This document shows, piece by piece, positions 1 to 9,846 of a stretch of DNA of 64,000 nucleotides. The stretch is from Tessaracoccus antarcticus. Lineage in GTDB: Bacteria > Actinomycetota > Actinomycetes > Propionibacteriales > Propionibacteriaceae. Every line of letters starts with the position of its first letter. The first letter of the stretch is position 1. The stretch spans positions 1 to 64,000 of the forward strand of contig NZ_REFW01000001.1 of assembly GCF_003688855.1 (NCBI RefSeq), read 5' to 3'. Under the pieces are notes generated by a model. The model made no database searches, was not told where the DNA came from, and saw nothing but the letters and a program-made list of their open reading frames with translations. Both the position numbers and the translations under genes were made by a program.

Positions 1-909
<909 letters not shown>

Positions 910-1446
910 GAGCGCTCCCCGCGCACATGGGAACGAAAAGGCGTCGCGCTACAGAGAGCCACAGATCGGCGCAACATCGCGCTCTCACCTGTGGAGCGGC
1001 CACACTGACGAGGTTCAGCGTGAGCGGGGGCGGCCATAGCTTCGATGGCAGCCCGTGAGGCTTGCATCATGGGAGATCCTTACACGGGGGGAACCTGAAT
1101 TTTCCTCAGGGTATCCTCAGGGTATATTTCAAACCTGATATTGAGCAACTCACCGGCAGCCCTGCCCGCTGCACTCACTGCCAGACTTTGGGCGGCTGAA
1201 CCGAGGTGTTGCCTGGCTCGTTCATGGAATATCCAGACGGGCTCCAGAGTTGGTCAGGCCCATGAAGCATCGCCCCCGTGCTCGTTGGCCACCTCCGCAT
1301 CAGCGAAACTAGGGCTGCACACCACGTGGTGGATGAACCCGAAACCCCGACCCTCGACCCGTTGCGGTTCTCCACATCAGTCTGATGGCCAACTCCCGTT
1401 CTGGATCCTCAGCCAACTCACAGGTTCACAGGGCTTTATTGGACCC
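910..1446. other. Intergenic region, no convincing gene
   Basis: This 537-base gap separates two divergent genes. The frame of the downstream DUF2231 gene stays open back to a TTG at 1141, but the extra 102 codons have no family resemblance, an odd residue mix and no ribosome binding site, so I do not count them as coding. Minus-strand frames here are short and unrecognisable. The only structure I see is the 11-nt tandem repeat at 1103-1124. Confidence 0.6.
1103..1124. promoter_or_regulatory. 11-nt tandem direct repeat, possible regulator site
   Basis: TCCTCAGGGTA occurs twice head to tail (1103-1113 and 1114-1124), i.e. with one helical turn of phasing, directly before an AT-rich TATATTT. 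Direct repeats with 11-nt phasing are typical of OmpR/PhoP-family operators. It lies between the divergent secreted-protein and DUF2231 genes, so it could act on either. Confidence 0.35.
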
Positions 1447-2349
1447 ATGCATGTCACTGCCATAGCGCTCACCGACTTCCTCAACACCGTGGCCGGTCTG
1501 CCCACCCACCCCCTGGTGGTGCACATCGCGGTGGTGATGCTGCCACTGGCGTCCATCTCCCTCATCATCATCATCCTCGTGCCGCGCTGGCGGGCGGCGT
1601 ACGGCTGGCTCACGATGGGCGGGCTCGCGGTGGGGACCATCGGGGCAGTGCTCTCAGCGCAAACCGGCGAGGCCCTCGCCCGCACCGTCGGGCTACCGGA
1701 GGACCATGCACGGTGGGGTGACCTCCTCGAGAAGCTGGGGGTCGCTCTCCTCGTTATTGCCGCCATCTGGTTCTTCGTGCAGCGGCGCACGGCCGCCCGC
1801 ACCCCGGGAATCACACCCGCCCTGCTCGGCCCCCCGCTGCAGGCCATCCTGGCTGTTCTGAGCGTTGGCGTGGCGATCGCGGCCCTGGCCCTCACCGTCG
1901 TGGTGGGCCACAGCGGCGCCACAGCCGTGTGGGAGGGGCGCGTTGTGGAGGCGGGACCGGTATCCGCCGTTCCGGCACCTGAGGCCACACCGACACCCGA
2001 GGTCTCGCCCACACCAGGTGCATCGGCATCCCCCTCGACAGCACCGGCCAGCCCCTCCGCCGCACCTGCCAGCCCCTCCCCTGCCGCCGCTTCCCCGAGC
2101 GCCGCGACGCTGCCGGCATTCACCATGGCTGACGTGGCAAGCCATGCCGCAGTGGACAGCTGCTGGGCGGTGGTGGACGGCAGCGTCTACGACCTGACCA
2201 CCTGGATCGATCGTCATCCCGGGGGCAAGAAGGCCATCAAGGCGCTGTGCGGAACGGATGGGAGCGCGTCGTTCCACAAGGAGCACGACTCCCAGCAGGA
2301 GCCGAGCGATGCCCTCGCTGAGTTCAGGATCGGCACCCTGACCCCCTAG
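1447..2349 (+). CDS. DUF2231 membrane protein fused to a cytochrome b5-like domain
   Basis: 300 residues. The first ~165 residues hold four hydrophobic segments; an early THPLVVH motif and a later GHSGA motif match the His-containing ends of DUF2231 proteins. A long Pro/Ser/Ala/Thr-rich linker (about 175-225) leads to a C-terminal cytochrome b5-like domain with the HPGG heme-ligand motif and a second His in the SFHKEHD stretch. Known chemistry of the b5 fold is one-electron transfer through heme b. The linker composition suggests the heme domain is outside the membrane, but topology is inferred. The start at ATG 1447 is chosen because it begins just before the DUF2231 core; no good ribosome binding site is visible. 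A copper oxidase follows 124 nt downstream on the same strand. Confidence 0.8.
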   Translation: MHVTAIALTDFLNTVAGLPTHPLVVHIAVVMLPLASISLIIIILVPRWRAAYGWLTMGGLAVGTIGAVLSAQTGEALARTVGLPEDHARWGDLLEKLGVALLVIAAIWFFVQRRTAARTPGITPALLGPPLQAILAVLSVGVAIAALALTVVVGHSGATAVWEGRVVEAGPVSAVPAPEATPTPEVSPTPGASASPSTAPASPSAAPASPSPAAASPSAATLPAFTMADVASHAAVDSCWAVVDGSVYDLTTWIDRHPGGKKAIKALCGTDGSASFHKEHDSQQEPSDALAEFRIGTLTP

Positions 2350-2473
2350 GAAACCTGCGTCAGGAATCCGTTCAACGCTCTGGCGCGTCCGAGGCACATG
2401 AGCGCAGAATTGGGTGTTCTGGTGCGCACCCGAGAATCCGTGGGGGGTTCGGCGTTCCAGCAGGAGACGCACC

Positions 2474-4507
2474 ATGATCGCGACATCCTCACCCACCACA
2501 GGCGACCTCTACGCCGCCCGCTTCACCGCCGAACTGACCTTTCCTCCCGTCGCACACCTGACTGATCAGACACGTGAGGTGCGGGTCGCCCGGCATTCCT
2601 TGCGCCTGCACCCCCTACTGCCACCGACCCCGGTGTGGTGCTACGAGATGCCGACGCCTGGCGGTCCGCTGATCAACCCCACCCTCGAGGTGGAGCGGGG
2701 TGTTCCGTCCCGCATCAGATGGGCCAATGCACTCCACGGCCAGCAACTTCCCATCACCGTCGCCTCCGTGCACGGCACGGATCCCGCAACTGACGGGGTG
2801 GTGGTCGTGTCCAACCATCCGGGGACGGGTTGCCCGGAACCGAACTTCGTCACCGACCTCGGCGTTCGGCGAGCCGATGCGACGTGGGCGCCCACGGCGC
2901 TGGTTCCCCCGGTGATCGCCCCGCATCTGCACGGCGGGGTGACCGAGGCGGCATCGGACGGTTGGATGGAGACGCTGTTCGCGGCAGGACAGTCCTCCCT
3001 GTACGAGTACCGCAACGATCAGCCCTCCACCTTGCTGTGGTATCACGACCATGCCGCCCACATCACACGCCTGAACGTCTACGCGGGCATGGCGGGCCTC
3101 TACATCGTCCGCGACGACGACGACCGTCGCGTGATGCGCGCTCTCCGACTCCACAGGGAGGACGACCCTCCCTACCGTCACCGCTACGAACTTCCCATGC
3201 TCATCCAGGACCTGAACCTCGACCTGACCGCGGACGGACGGCTCTCCGGGGTGTTGCTGCACAAGGTCGAGTCGGGCGAGGGCCCCATGGAGTTCTTCGG
3301 GCCCTACACCATGGTCAACCGGAAGATCTGGCCCAAGGTGACGGTCCATCGCCGCCAGTACCGGCTCCGACTCATCAACGGCTCCAACGCCCGCACGTTC
3401 AGCCTCACGTTGATGTCACCTGATGGAGTCGTCCCGTGGTCCGACATTGCGACGGTGATCGGGACCGATGGTGGACTGAGGGGGATGCCCATGACTGCCG
3501 CGCCCGACCTGGTGCTGGCCCCCGCAGAACGACTGGACGTGATCGTGGACTTCGGACTCGTTGACGCGGCGCATCTGGAGGTGGTCAACACGGCTGCGGC
3601 ACCCTACGGCGGCAGCGCGATCAGGGCCTTCAGGGGTGAGGCACTCCCCGGTTCCGAGGGCTGGGAGGCCCGCGTCCGATATCCCGAGGTCATGCGGTTC
3701 GACCTCGTCGGCAACCCGCACACTCCCCGTCCGCTTCCTACGCTGGCAGGTGACTTCAGGCGCATCGTGCACGAGGCTGCCGACGGCGACCCCGGCGAAG
3801 CGGTGGTGGTGATCCCCGACACCGGAGTCCCCGGCCATCACCAGCACCGCTACGTGGCGCTCGTCGAGGAGGAGATGGTCCCTGGCGACCCAGCCATGCT
3901 GACTCTGCGTGAGCTGATGCCCCACACACCGGGGGACGAGGAGATGGACCGCCTCATCGAACTCACGGAGCCCGACCCGTCCGGGTCGGGCGCCCTGGTC
4001 ACGAGGCTGTGGCGCACTGCGGCCAAGATGTTTCATGACGCAGGCGTCTTCACGTGCGTGGAGGGGCAGGTCGAGGTGTGGAAACTGATCAACCTGTCCC
4101 CGGACACCCACCCGGTGCACCTGCACCTGACAGCGGTGCAGATCCTTGGACGGATCAGGGCATCAGCCGCAGGGACCGTCCCCGACCCCGACGCACTCGA
4201 TTGGCTGGATTTCGACTCCCACGATCCCGAGGCCAACCCGGTCTCGGTGACTCTCGACGAGGATGTGGCGATCACGGAGGCCGACCGGGCGTGGAAGGAT
4301 GTCATCCGGGTCGATCCCGGGGAGATGGTCAAGATCGCCGTGCCGTTCGGGGTGCTCAACCCTGCCACCAACACCTACGAACCCACAGGCATGCTGGGAC
4401 GGTTCATGTACCACTGCCACATCCTCGAGCATGAGGACCACGACATGATGCGCCACTTCTGGGTTGCGCCCCAGCTCATCGGGGAACTGATGACCCACCA
4501 CCACTGA
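2474..4507 (+). CDS. CotA-like multicopper oxidase (laccase family)
   Basis: 677 residues from the ATG at 2474, preceded by AGGAG. All four copper-binding motifs are present: HLHGG (151-155), WYHDHA (189-194), HPVHLHL (546-552) and YHCHILEHEDHDMM (646-659). The last carries the type 1 Cys and a Met in the axial position, as in spore-coat CotA and bilirubin oxidase. Such enzymes couple four one-electron oxidations of a substrate to reduction of oxygen to water. There is no Sec or Tat signal at the chosen start, nor in the 20-codon extension to 2414, so a cytoplasmic or unconventional location is implied. The b5-domain protein upstream may be a redox partner, which is inference. Natural substrate (phenols, bilirubin, metals) cannot be told from sequence. 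Confidence 0.9.
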   Translation: MIATSSPTTGDLYAARFTAELTFPPVAHLTDQTREVRVARHSLRLHPLLPPTPVWCYEMPTPGGPLINPTLEVERGVPSRIRWANALHGQQLPITVASVHGTDPATDGVVVVSNHPGTGCPEPNFVTDLGVRRADATWAPTALVPPVIAPHLHGGVTEAASDGWMETLFAAGQSSLYEYRNDQPSTLLWYHDHAAHITRLNVYAGMAGLYIVRDDDDRRVMRALRLHREDDPPYRHRYELPMLIQDLNLDLTADGRLSGVLLHKVESGEGPMEFFGPYTMVNRKIWPKVTVHRRQYRLRLINGSNARTFSLTLMSPDGVVPWSDIATVIGTDGGLRGMPMTAAPDLVLAPAERLDVIVDFGLVDAAHLEVVNTAAAPYGGSAIRAFRGEALPGSEGWEARVRYPEVMRFDLVGNPHTPRPLPTLAGDFRRIVHEAADGDPGEAVVVIPDTGVPGHHQHRYVALVEEEMVPGDPAMLTLRELMPHTPGDEEMDRLIELTEPDPSGSGALVTRLWRTAAKMFHDAGVFTCVEGQVEVWKLINLSPDTHPVHLHLTAVQILGRIRASAAGTVPDPDALDWLDFDSHDPEANPVSVTLDEDVAITEADRAWKDVIRVDPGEMVKIAVPFGVLNPATNTYEPTGMLGRFMYHCHILEHEDHDMMRHFWVAPQLIGELMTHHH

Positions 4508-4546
4508 CCGGTGGGTCACTCGACTTGGCTCGGTACCGCTGGTGCT

Positions 4547-5500
4547 CTAGCTGTCCCGCCTGTGCTCGTTGAAGCGAGCAGCTGCGCGGTCCCCCAGTTT
4601 CGTCAGGCGGGACACGATGCCGTCGGGCCTGAGGTTCCTGGCTGCGTCAACACCCTCCACTGTCTCGGAACTGGTCCCCCTGGGGAGCAGAAGGCTGAGG
4701 GCCTGATTCAGCCGCACCGTGAGGTTGGGCGCCAGGCCGTGGGCCCGTGTGGCCACGTGGCTGAGCGCGGAGACGAGCTTGACCGGCTTGCCCTTCAACA
4801 CGCCATCCACCATCAGACGCGCCGCGCGCTCGGCGTCCATGGACAGCAGCGGCAGTGATGCCGCCGGGCCGAACCATGCGTACTGCTTCTCGGCATCGCC
4901 GAAGAACTGCGCCCGCCCGTGTGAACCGGTCCGCATCAGGCCCGGGACCAGGGTGGTTGCCGTGACTCCGGAACCGGCGAGCTCGGCGGACAGGCCCTCC
5001 GTGAAGCCGACGGCGCCGAACTTCGCGGTGGAGTACGGCAGGAGACGGGGGGCTGAAAGCTTGCCGCCGATCGAGGTGACCACACCGATGCGGCCGCTGC
5101 GTCGCTCGCGCATGCTGGGCAGCACCGCCAGCGCCATGTTGATGGGCCCCCACAACATGATGTTGATGGAGGCCTCGAAGTGTTCGCGTGTGACGGCCTC
5201 CAGTGGCCCCACCTGAATCACCCCCGCCACGTGGATGGCAACGTCGATGGGCCCCAGTTCCTGTGACACCTTCGCGACGAACGCCTCCACGTCATCGGCG
5301 TCGGTGACGTCGCACGTCGACGGCAGCACTGTGCCGCCGTGCACGCGCAGCTGCTCGGCGGCCCGCTCCAGCGACTCGGCGTCGCGTGCGCAGATCGCGA
5401 CGTCGTGACCACGCTGGGCAAGCTCGGTCGCCATGAGCAGTCCGAGGCCTCGCGAGGCCCCCATGACGATGGCTACGGGTCGTTTCGAATGGGTGTCCAT
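4547..5500 (-). CDS. SDR family NAD(P)-dependent oxidoreductase
   Basis: 317 residues. The Rossmann nucleotide-binding motif GASRGLG is at 14-20 and the catalytic Y-x-x-x-K appears as YSTAK, following a VTSIGGK segment that supplies the Ser. After the usual ~250-residue core there is an extra C-terminal tail rich in basic residues. Substrate is unknown. The start at 5500 is supported by TACTCT at 5507-5512, a -10 box 6 nt before the ATG, which implies a leaderless message. The frame stays open upstream to 5860 but that stretch overlaps the dhaK leader and lacks SDR features. The gene converges on the oxidase gene, with 39 nt between their stops. Confidence 0.85.
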   Translation of the reverse strand: MDTHSKRPVAIVMGASRGLGLLMATELAQRGHDVAICARDAESLERAAEQLRVHGGTVLPSTCDVTDADDVEAFVAKVSQELGPIDVAIHVAGVIQVGPLEAVTREHFEASINIMLWGPINMALAVLPSMRERRSGRIGVVTSIGGKLSAPRLLPYSTAKFGAVGFTEGLSAELAGSGVTATTLVPGLMRTGSHGRAQFFGDAEKQYAWFGPAASLPLLSMDAERAARLMVDGVLKGKPVKLVSALSHVATRAHGLAPNLTVRLNQALSLLLPRGTSSETVEGVDAARNLRPDGIVSRLTKLGDRAAARFNEHRRDS

Positions 5501-5506
5501 GATGGA

Positions 5507-5512
5507 AGAGTA
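5507..5512 (-). promoter_or_regulatory. -10 box for the SDR gene (leaderless type)
   Basis: TACTCT (minus strand) sits 6 nt before the ATG at 5500, matching TAnnnT followed by a start codon at the transcription start, a common actinobacterial layout. Confidence 0.4.
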
Positions 5513-5586
5513 GTTCGCCTCCCAGCCGGTGTGCAGGCGTGTGTCCCCACGGATGCATGGCCGTCGCCCCACGTGGACGCCACCTG

Positions 5587-5625
5587 AGTGCACGTTCTTG
5601 CGCATCCCCGGAACAAACGTGCACT
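5587..5625. repeat. Inverted repeat AGTGCACGTT/AACGTGCACT
   Basis: Perfect 10-nt arms at 5587-5596 and 5616-5625 flank a 19-nt spacer. It lies in the 256-nt gap between the divergent SDR gene and dhaK. It could be an operator for the dha operon, a structured RNA leader, or a copy of a dispersed palindromic element. I found only this one copy in the window. Confidence 0.55.
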
Positions 5626-5756
5626 TAGGCCCATTCCCATTGCTGAACCCGACGCGACAGGCCAGCATCAAGCCAAGGCGCCGCCTCGCGGGTGGTCGGC
5701 GCGCACATAGTGCAACAACACCGCGCATCTCGCAACGAAGCAGGAGGCCACCAACC

Positions 5757-6752
5757 ATGAAGAAGCTCATCAACAACGTTGACGACGTCATCGCCGACGC
5801 CCTCAAGGGCATCGAACTCTCCGATGACAACGTCCGGGTCGACCACGAGCACCGCGTCATCTACCGCGCCGAGAAGACCCGGCAGGGCAAAGTCGCCGTC
5901 ATCTCCGGCGGAGGATCCGGCCACGAACCCCTGCACGGCGGATTCGTCGGGGTGGGCATGCTGGATGCCGCTTGCGCCGGGCAGATGTTCACCTCACCCA
6001 CGCCCGACCAGATGCTGGCCGCCACGAGCGAGGCCGACGGCGGCGCGGGCGTGCTGCACATCGTCAAGAACTACACGGGCGACGTGATGAACTTTGAGAT
6101 GGCCGGCGAGATGGCGGCCGACTCCGGCGTACGTGTGGAGACCGTGGTGGTGGCCGACGACGTCGCCGTCCAGGACTCCCTCTACACCGCAGGGCGACGG
6201 GGCGTGGGCCTCACTGTCCTGCTGGAGAAGATCGTGGGCGCCGCGGCCGAGGAGGGCCGCGACATGGACGGAGTCCTCGAGATTGCCCACCGCGTCAACG
6301 CAGGAGGCCGCTCCATGGGAATGGCCCTCACGAGCTGCACCGTCCCCGCCGCAGGGAAGCCCACCTTCGACCTCCCCGACGACGAGATGGAGATCGGCGT
6401 CGGCATCCACGGCGAGCCCGGGCGCCACCGCGAGCCGCTGTCCAGCGCCAGGGACATCGCCAAACAACTCGTGGACCCCATCCTCCACGACCTCGACTTC
6501 ACGGGAGCCCCGTGCATCGTGATGCTCAACGGTATGGGCGGGACCCCGCTCATCGAGCTGTACCTGATGTACGGCGAAGTGGTTCGGCTGCTTGACGACG
6601 CTGGCATCACCATCGCCCGCAACCTGGTGGGCAACTACATCACGAGCCTCGACATGGCTGGCTGCTCCGTGACCATCCTCAAGGCCGACGACGAGATCCT
6701 CGCGCTCTGGGACGCACCGGTGAAGACCGCCGGACTACGGTGGGGCGTGTGA
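5757..6752 (+). CDS. dhaK: Dihydroxyacetone kinase subunit DhaK
   Basis: 331 residues, the normal length for the bacterial substrate-binding subunit. The ATG at 5757 follows CAGGAGG. The glycine-rich GGGSGHEPLH motif near the N terminus and GIHGEPG with His218, the residue that binds dihydroxyacetone covalently, are both intact. DhaK presents dihydroxyacetone to the nucleotide-bearing DhaL, yielding dihydroxyacetone phosphate for glycolysis. It is the first gene of a tightly overlapping dhaK-dhaL-dhaM operon. No DhaR or DhaQ regulator is next to it; the inverted repeat in the leader at 5587-5625 is the only candidate control site. Confidence 0.97.
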   Translation: MKKLINNVDDVIADALKGIELSDDNVRVDHEHRVIYRAEKTRQGKVAVISGGGSGHEPLHGGFVGVGMLDAACAGQMFTSPTPDQMLAATSEADGGAGVLHIVKNYTGDVMNFEMAGEMAADSGVRVETVVVADDVAVQDSLYTAGRRGVGLTVLLEKIVGAAAEEGRDMDGVLEIAHRVNAGGRSMGMALTSCTVPAAGKPTFDLPDDEMEIGVGIHGEPGRHREPLSSARDIAKQLVDPILHDLDFTGAPCIVMLNGMGGTPLIELYLMYGEVVRLLDDAGITIARNLVGNYITSLDMAGCSVTILKADDEILALWDAPVKTAGLRWGV

Positions 6753-7390
6753 ACACCAACCAGTCCGCCTCCGTGGCGACCCTCGTCGAATGGTTGCACC
6801 AGTTCGGTTCCCTCGTGGAACAGAACAAGGGCTACCTCACCGATCTCGACTCGGCGATCGGCGACGCCGACCACGGTTCGAACATGGCGCGGGGCATGAC
6901 GGCAGTCCTGAACCAGGTGGCCGACCCGGGTGCCGCGGATGCGTTGTTCAAGAAGGTGGGCATGACGCTGGTCAGCAGTGTCGGCGGCGCGAGTGGGCCG
7001 CTGTACGGCACCTTCTTCATGCGGTTCGCCACGGGTCTCGGAGACGGTACGGAGGTCACGCCGGAGGCGCTGGTCTCTTCCCTGAGGGCGGGGCTGGACG
7101 GCGTGATCTCCCGCGGCAAGGCGGAACTGGGCGACAAGACGATGGTGGACGCCATGACTCCTGCTGTGGTCGCCATCGAGGGCTCGGTGGCATCCGGGGA
7201 GTCGTTGGCCGATGCCACGCGCGCTGGTGCAGAAGCTGCACGCCGGGGCCGGGAGTCCACCATTGCGATGGTGGCGCGCAAGGGTCGCGCAAGCTACCTG
7301 GGAGAACGCTCCAAGGGGCACCAGGATCCCGGCGCCACCTCCACCACCTACCTGTTCGAGGCCCTTGCCGCGTCCCTTGACGGGGTGTGA
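6749..7390 (+). CDS. dhaL: Dihydroxyacetone kinase subunit DhaL
   Basis: 213 residues. The signature DSAIGDADHG supplies the acidic residues that hold Mg-ADP, and a GGASGPLYG segment and a C-terminal DPGATS match the nucleotide-binding fold. In the PTS-dependent system DhaL keeps its ADP permanently and is rephosphorylated to ATP by DhaM. The GTG at 6749 overlaps the dhaK stop by 4 nt, with GGTGGGG before it; an alternative GTG at 6740 would overlap by 13 nt. Coupled translation with dhaK and dhaM would keep subunit ratios even. Confidence 0.96.
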   Translation: MNTNQSASVATLVEWLHQFGSLVEQNKGYLTDLDSAIGDADHGSNMARGMTAVLNQVADPGAADALFKKVGMTLVSSVGGASGPLYGTFFMRFATGLGDGTEVTPEALVSSLRAGLDGVISRGKAELGDKTMVDAMTPAVVAIEGSVASGESLADATRAGAEAARRGRESTIAMVARKGRASYLGERSKGHQDPGATSTTYLFEALAASLDGV

Positions 7391-9789
7391 CCGTGGCGTT
7401 GGTGGGCGTGGTCGTCGTCTCACACAGCCGACGCCTCGCCGATGCGGCCGTTGAGCTTGCCATGCAGATGGTGCACGGCGATCCCCCGCCCATCAGAATC
7501 GCCGCTGGCATGCCTGATGGGGGGCTCGGAACCGACGCCACCGCGGTGATGGAGGCCATCACCGCCGCCGATGCAGGAGCTGGCGTGGTGGTGCTCGTGG
7601 ATCTCGGCTCGGCCGTGCTCAGCGCCGAGATGGCCGTGGAGTTGCTCGACGACTCGGCACCCGACCTGCGGGTGGTGCCGGCCCCGTTCGTGGAAGGCCT
7701 CCTGGCAGCCACCGTGCGCGCTGCCAGTGGCGCCACCCTGGACGAGGTGGCGCTCGAGGCCGCACGCTCACTCACACCCAAGCTCCAGGCGCTCGGCGCC
7801 GGCCCGGGCCCCGAATCCGTGGACACCGACGACGACTGGCACGCAGACAGCTTCGACGAGGCCACACTGCCAAATCCGGCTGGCCTGCACGCGCGGCCCG
7901 CTGCCACAGTGGCCTCCGAGGCGGCGAAGTACGACGCCGAGGTGCGGTTGATCCACCATCGCGGCGGGTCCGTACCCGCCACGACCCCCATTGGCCTGGC
8001 CACGCTGAACGCCCGCATGGGGGACGACCTGCGCGTCGAGGCCCGCGGGCCCCAGGCCGCGGAGGCCGTGGCCGCCATCATCGCCATGATCAGGGGAGGC
8101 TTCGGGGAGATCGACCCCAACGCGCAGCCGCCCGCCGCGCCCGCACCAGCGCAGCCTCTCGGCGTCAGCGCCGGGCGCGTCGTGGGGCAGGTGCACAAAC
8201 TGACGGAGCCGATGACGGCGCCACCCGAGCACGACAGGGTTCCCGCCAACGCCGTCGACGCCGAGATCGCCACGCTCGGCGGCGCCCTGTCCGCCGTCAT
8301 CGACGAGTACCGGCGCAGGGCAGAACTCTCCGCCCCCCAGGCCGCGGACATCCTGCAGGCCACGGCGACGCTGGCTGGCGACTCCACCCTCGTGGACGCC
8401 GCCGCCGGCCTGATCCGCGCGCGCGGCATGGACGCGCCCAACGCCTTCTGGCAGGCCGCCAACCACGTCGCGCAGTCCATGACCGACGTGGGCGGGATGG
8501 TGGCGGAACGTGCCGTGGACCTGGCCGACATCCGCGACCGTGTGGTCAGCCACCTCCTGGGCATCCCGATGCCGGGTGTCGTGGACCCGGGCCACCCGTT
8601 CATCCTCGTGGCCCGTGACCTTGCGCCGTCCGAGACCGCAACACTGGATGGCAACACCTGCCTCGCCATCGTCACGGCCGAAGGCGGCCCCACGTCGCAC
8701 ACGTCCATCCTCGCCCGCAGCATGGGCATCCCCGCCGTTGTCGGCTGCAGCCGCGCCCTGGACATCGCCGACGGGACGGTGGTGCTCGTTGACGGGCGCA
8801 CCGGCGAAGTCATCGAGGACCCCGACGAGGACCAGCGGGCCGGCGCCCGCACCAGTCGCGCACCCCTGCGGCCGCTGGAGGCCCCCGGCCGCACGGCCGA
8901 TGGCACGCCGGTGTCCCTGCTGGCCAACGTCGGCTCCGGCGGCAACGCCACGTTCGCGGCGAGGGCCAACGCCGAGGGCATCGGGCTCTTCCGCACCGAA
9001 TTCTGCTTCCTTGATCGTGCCGTTGAGCCGTCGGTGAGCGACCAGGTCCAGGCCTACAGCGAGGTGCTGGGGGCTTTCCCCGGCGCCCACGTGGTGGTGC
9101 GCACACTGGACGCGGGCAGCGACAAGCCCATGGCTTTCCTGCCCATGCCCGAGGAGCCCAATCCCGCCCTGGGTGTGAGGGGCTACCGCACGTCCCGCAC
9201 CCACCAGCCGATGCTGGAGCGGCAGCTCGACGCCATCGTCACGGCCAGCACTGCGAGCGGCACCGACGGTTGGGTGATGGCGCCCATGATCTCCACGGCC
9301 GCCGAGGCCCATGACTTCGCCGCCCTGGCACGCAGCCGAGGCGTCACCACCGTGGGTGTGATGATCGAAACACCCTCGGCAGCGCTCCAGGCGGCGGACA
9401 TCCTCTCCGAAGTGGACTTCGTCAGCATCGGCACCAACGACCTCACGCAGTACTGCATGGGCGTAGACCGGCAGGCCGTCGGGCTGGGCGACCTGCAGGA
9501 CCCCTGGCAGCCCGGCGTGCTGCGACTGCTGAAGATCATCGGCGACGCGGGCCGCGCGTCCGGTAAACCCGTGGGGGTGTGTGGCGAGGCCGCCGCCGAC
9601 CCGACACTGGCACCGGTGCTCATCGGGTTGGGGGTCTCCAGCCTGTCCATGAGCCCTCGCTCCCTGCAGTCCGTGGCCGAGGCACTGTCCGAGGTCACCG
9701 TCGAGCAGTGCCGGGCGGCCGCCGACGCCGCCGTCGCCGCCACCACCGCCTCCGGGGCGCGCGACGCGGTCCGTGCGGCCCTGGCCTGA
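7387..9789 (+). CDS. dhaM: DhaM-HPr-Enzyme I fusion, phosphoryl donor of dihydroxyacetone kinase
   Basis: 800 residues holding a whole PTS phosphorelay. Residues 1-130 form the mannose-type EIIA domain of DhaM with active His13. Residues ~155-245 are an HPr domain with His168 in NPAGLHARPA. From ~262 a full-length Enzyme I follows, with His438 in GGPTSHTS, the PEP-domain motifs RTLDAGSDKP and SIGTNDLTQY, and Cys732 in VCGEA. In E. coli DhaM the Enzyme I part is truncated; here the PEP-binding domain is present, so the protein could take phosphate directly from PEP and pass it to DhaL without separate ptsH/ptsI products. That self-sufficiency is inference from intact residues. The GTG start overlaps the dhaL stop by 4 nt. 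Confidence 0.95.
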   Translation: MTVALVGVVVVSHSRRLADAAVELAMQMVHGDPPPIRIAAGMPDGGLGTDATAVMEAITAADAGAGVVVLVDLGSAVLSAEMAVELLDDSAPDLRVVPAPFVEGLLAATVRAASGATLDEVALEAARSLTPKLQALGAGPGPESVDTDDDWHADSFDEATLPNPAGLHARPAATVASEAAKYDAEVRLIHHRGGSVPATTPIGLATLNARMGDDLRVEARGPQAAEAVAAIIAMIRGGFGEIDPNAQPPAAPAPAQPLGVSAGRVVGQVHKLTEPMTAPPEHDRVPANAVDAEIATLGGALSAVIDEYRRRAELSAPQAADILQATATLAGDSTLVDAAAGLIRARGMDAPNAFWQAANHVAQSMTDVGGMVAERAVDLADIRDRVVSHLLGIPMPGVVDPGHPFILVARDLAPSETATLDGNTCLAIVTAEGGPTSHTSILARSMGIPAVVGCSRALDIADGTVVLVDGRTGEVIEDPDEDQRAGARTSRAPLRPLEAPGRTADGTPVSLLANVGSGGNATFAARANAEGIGLFRTEFCFLDRAVEPSVSDQVQAYSEVLGAFPGAHVVVRTLDAGSDKPMAFLPMPEEPNPALGVRGYRTSRTHQPMLERQLDAIVTASTASGTDGWVMAPMISTAAEAHDFAALARSRGVTTVGVMIETPSAALQAADILSEVDFVSIGTNDLTQYCMGVDRQAVGLGDLQDPWQPGVLRLLKIIGDAGRASGKPVGVCGEAAADPTLAPVLIGLGVSSLSMSPRSLQSVAEALSEVTVEQCRAAADAAVAATTASGARDAVRAALA

Positions 9790-9833
9790 CGTCGCGGAGG
9801 CGACGCCGAATGCCTGTGGTGTGGGCCCGAGGC

Positions 9834-9839
9834 TAGTGT
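9834..9839 (+). promoter_or_regulatory. -10 box for the DUF3151 gene (leaderless type)
   Basis: TAGTGT lies 7 nt before the ATG at 9847, and no ribosome binding site is visible, so the message probably starts at the AUG. Confidence 0.4.
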
Positions 9840-9846
9840 GGTGCCC

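Noticed and set aside
1141-1446. N-terminal extension of the DUF2231 gene back to TTG 1141
   Set aside because: The extra 102 residues have no membrane-family similarity and no ribosome binding site, and family proteins start near residue 1 of the ATG-1447 form.
5501-5860. N-terminal extension of the first SDR
   Set aside because: It overlaps the dhaK start and leader and adds no SDR feature; the ATG at 5500 has a well-placed -10 box.
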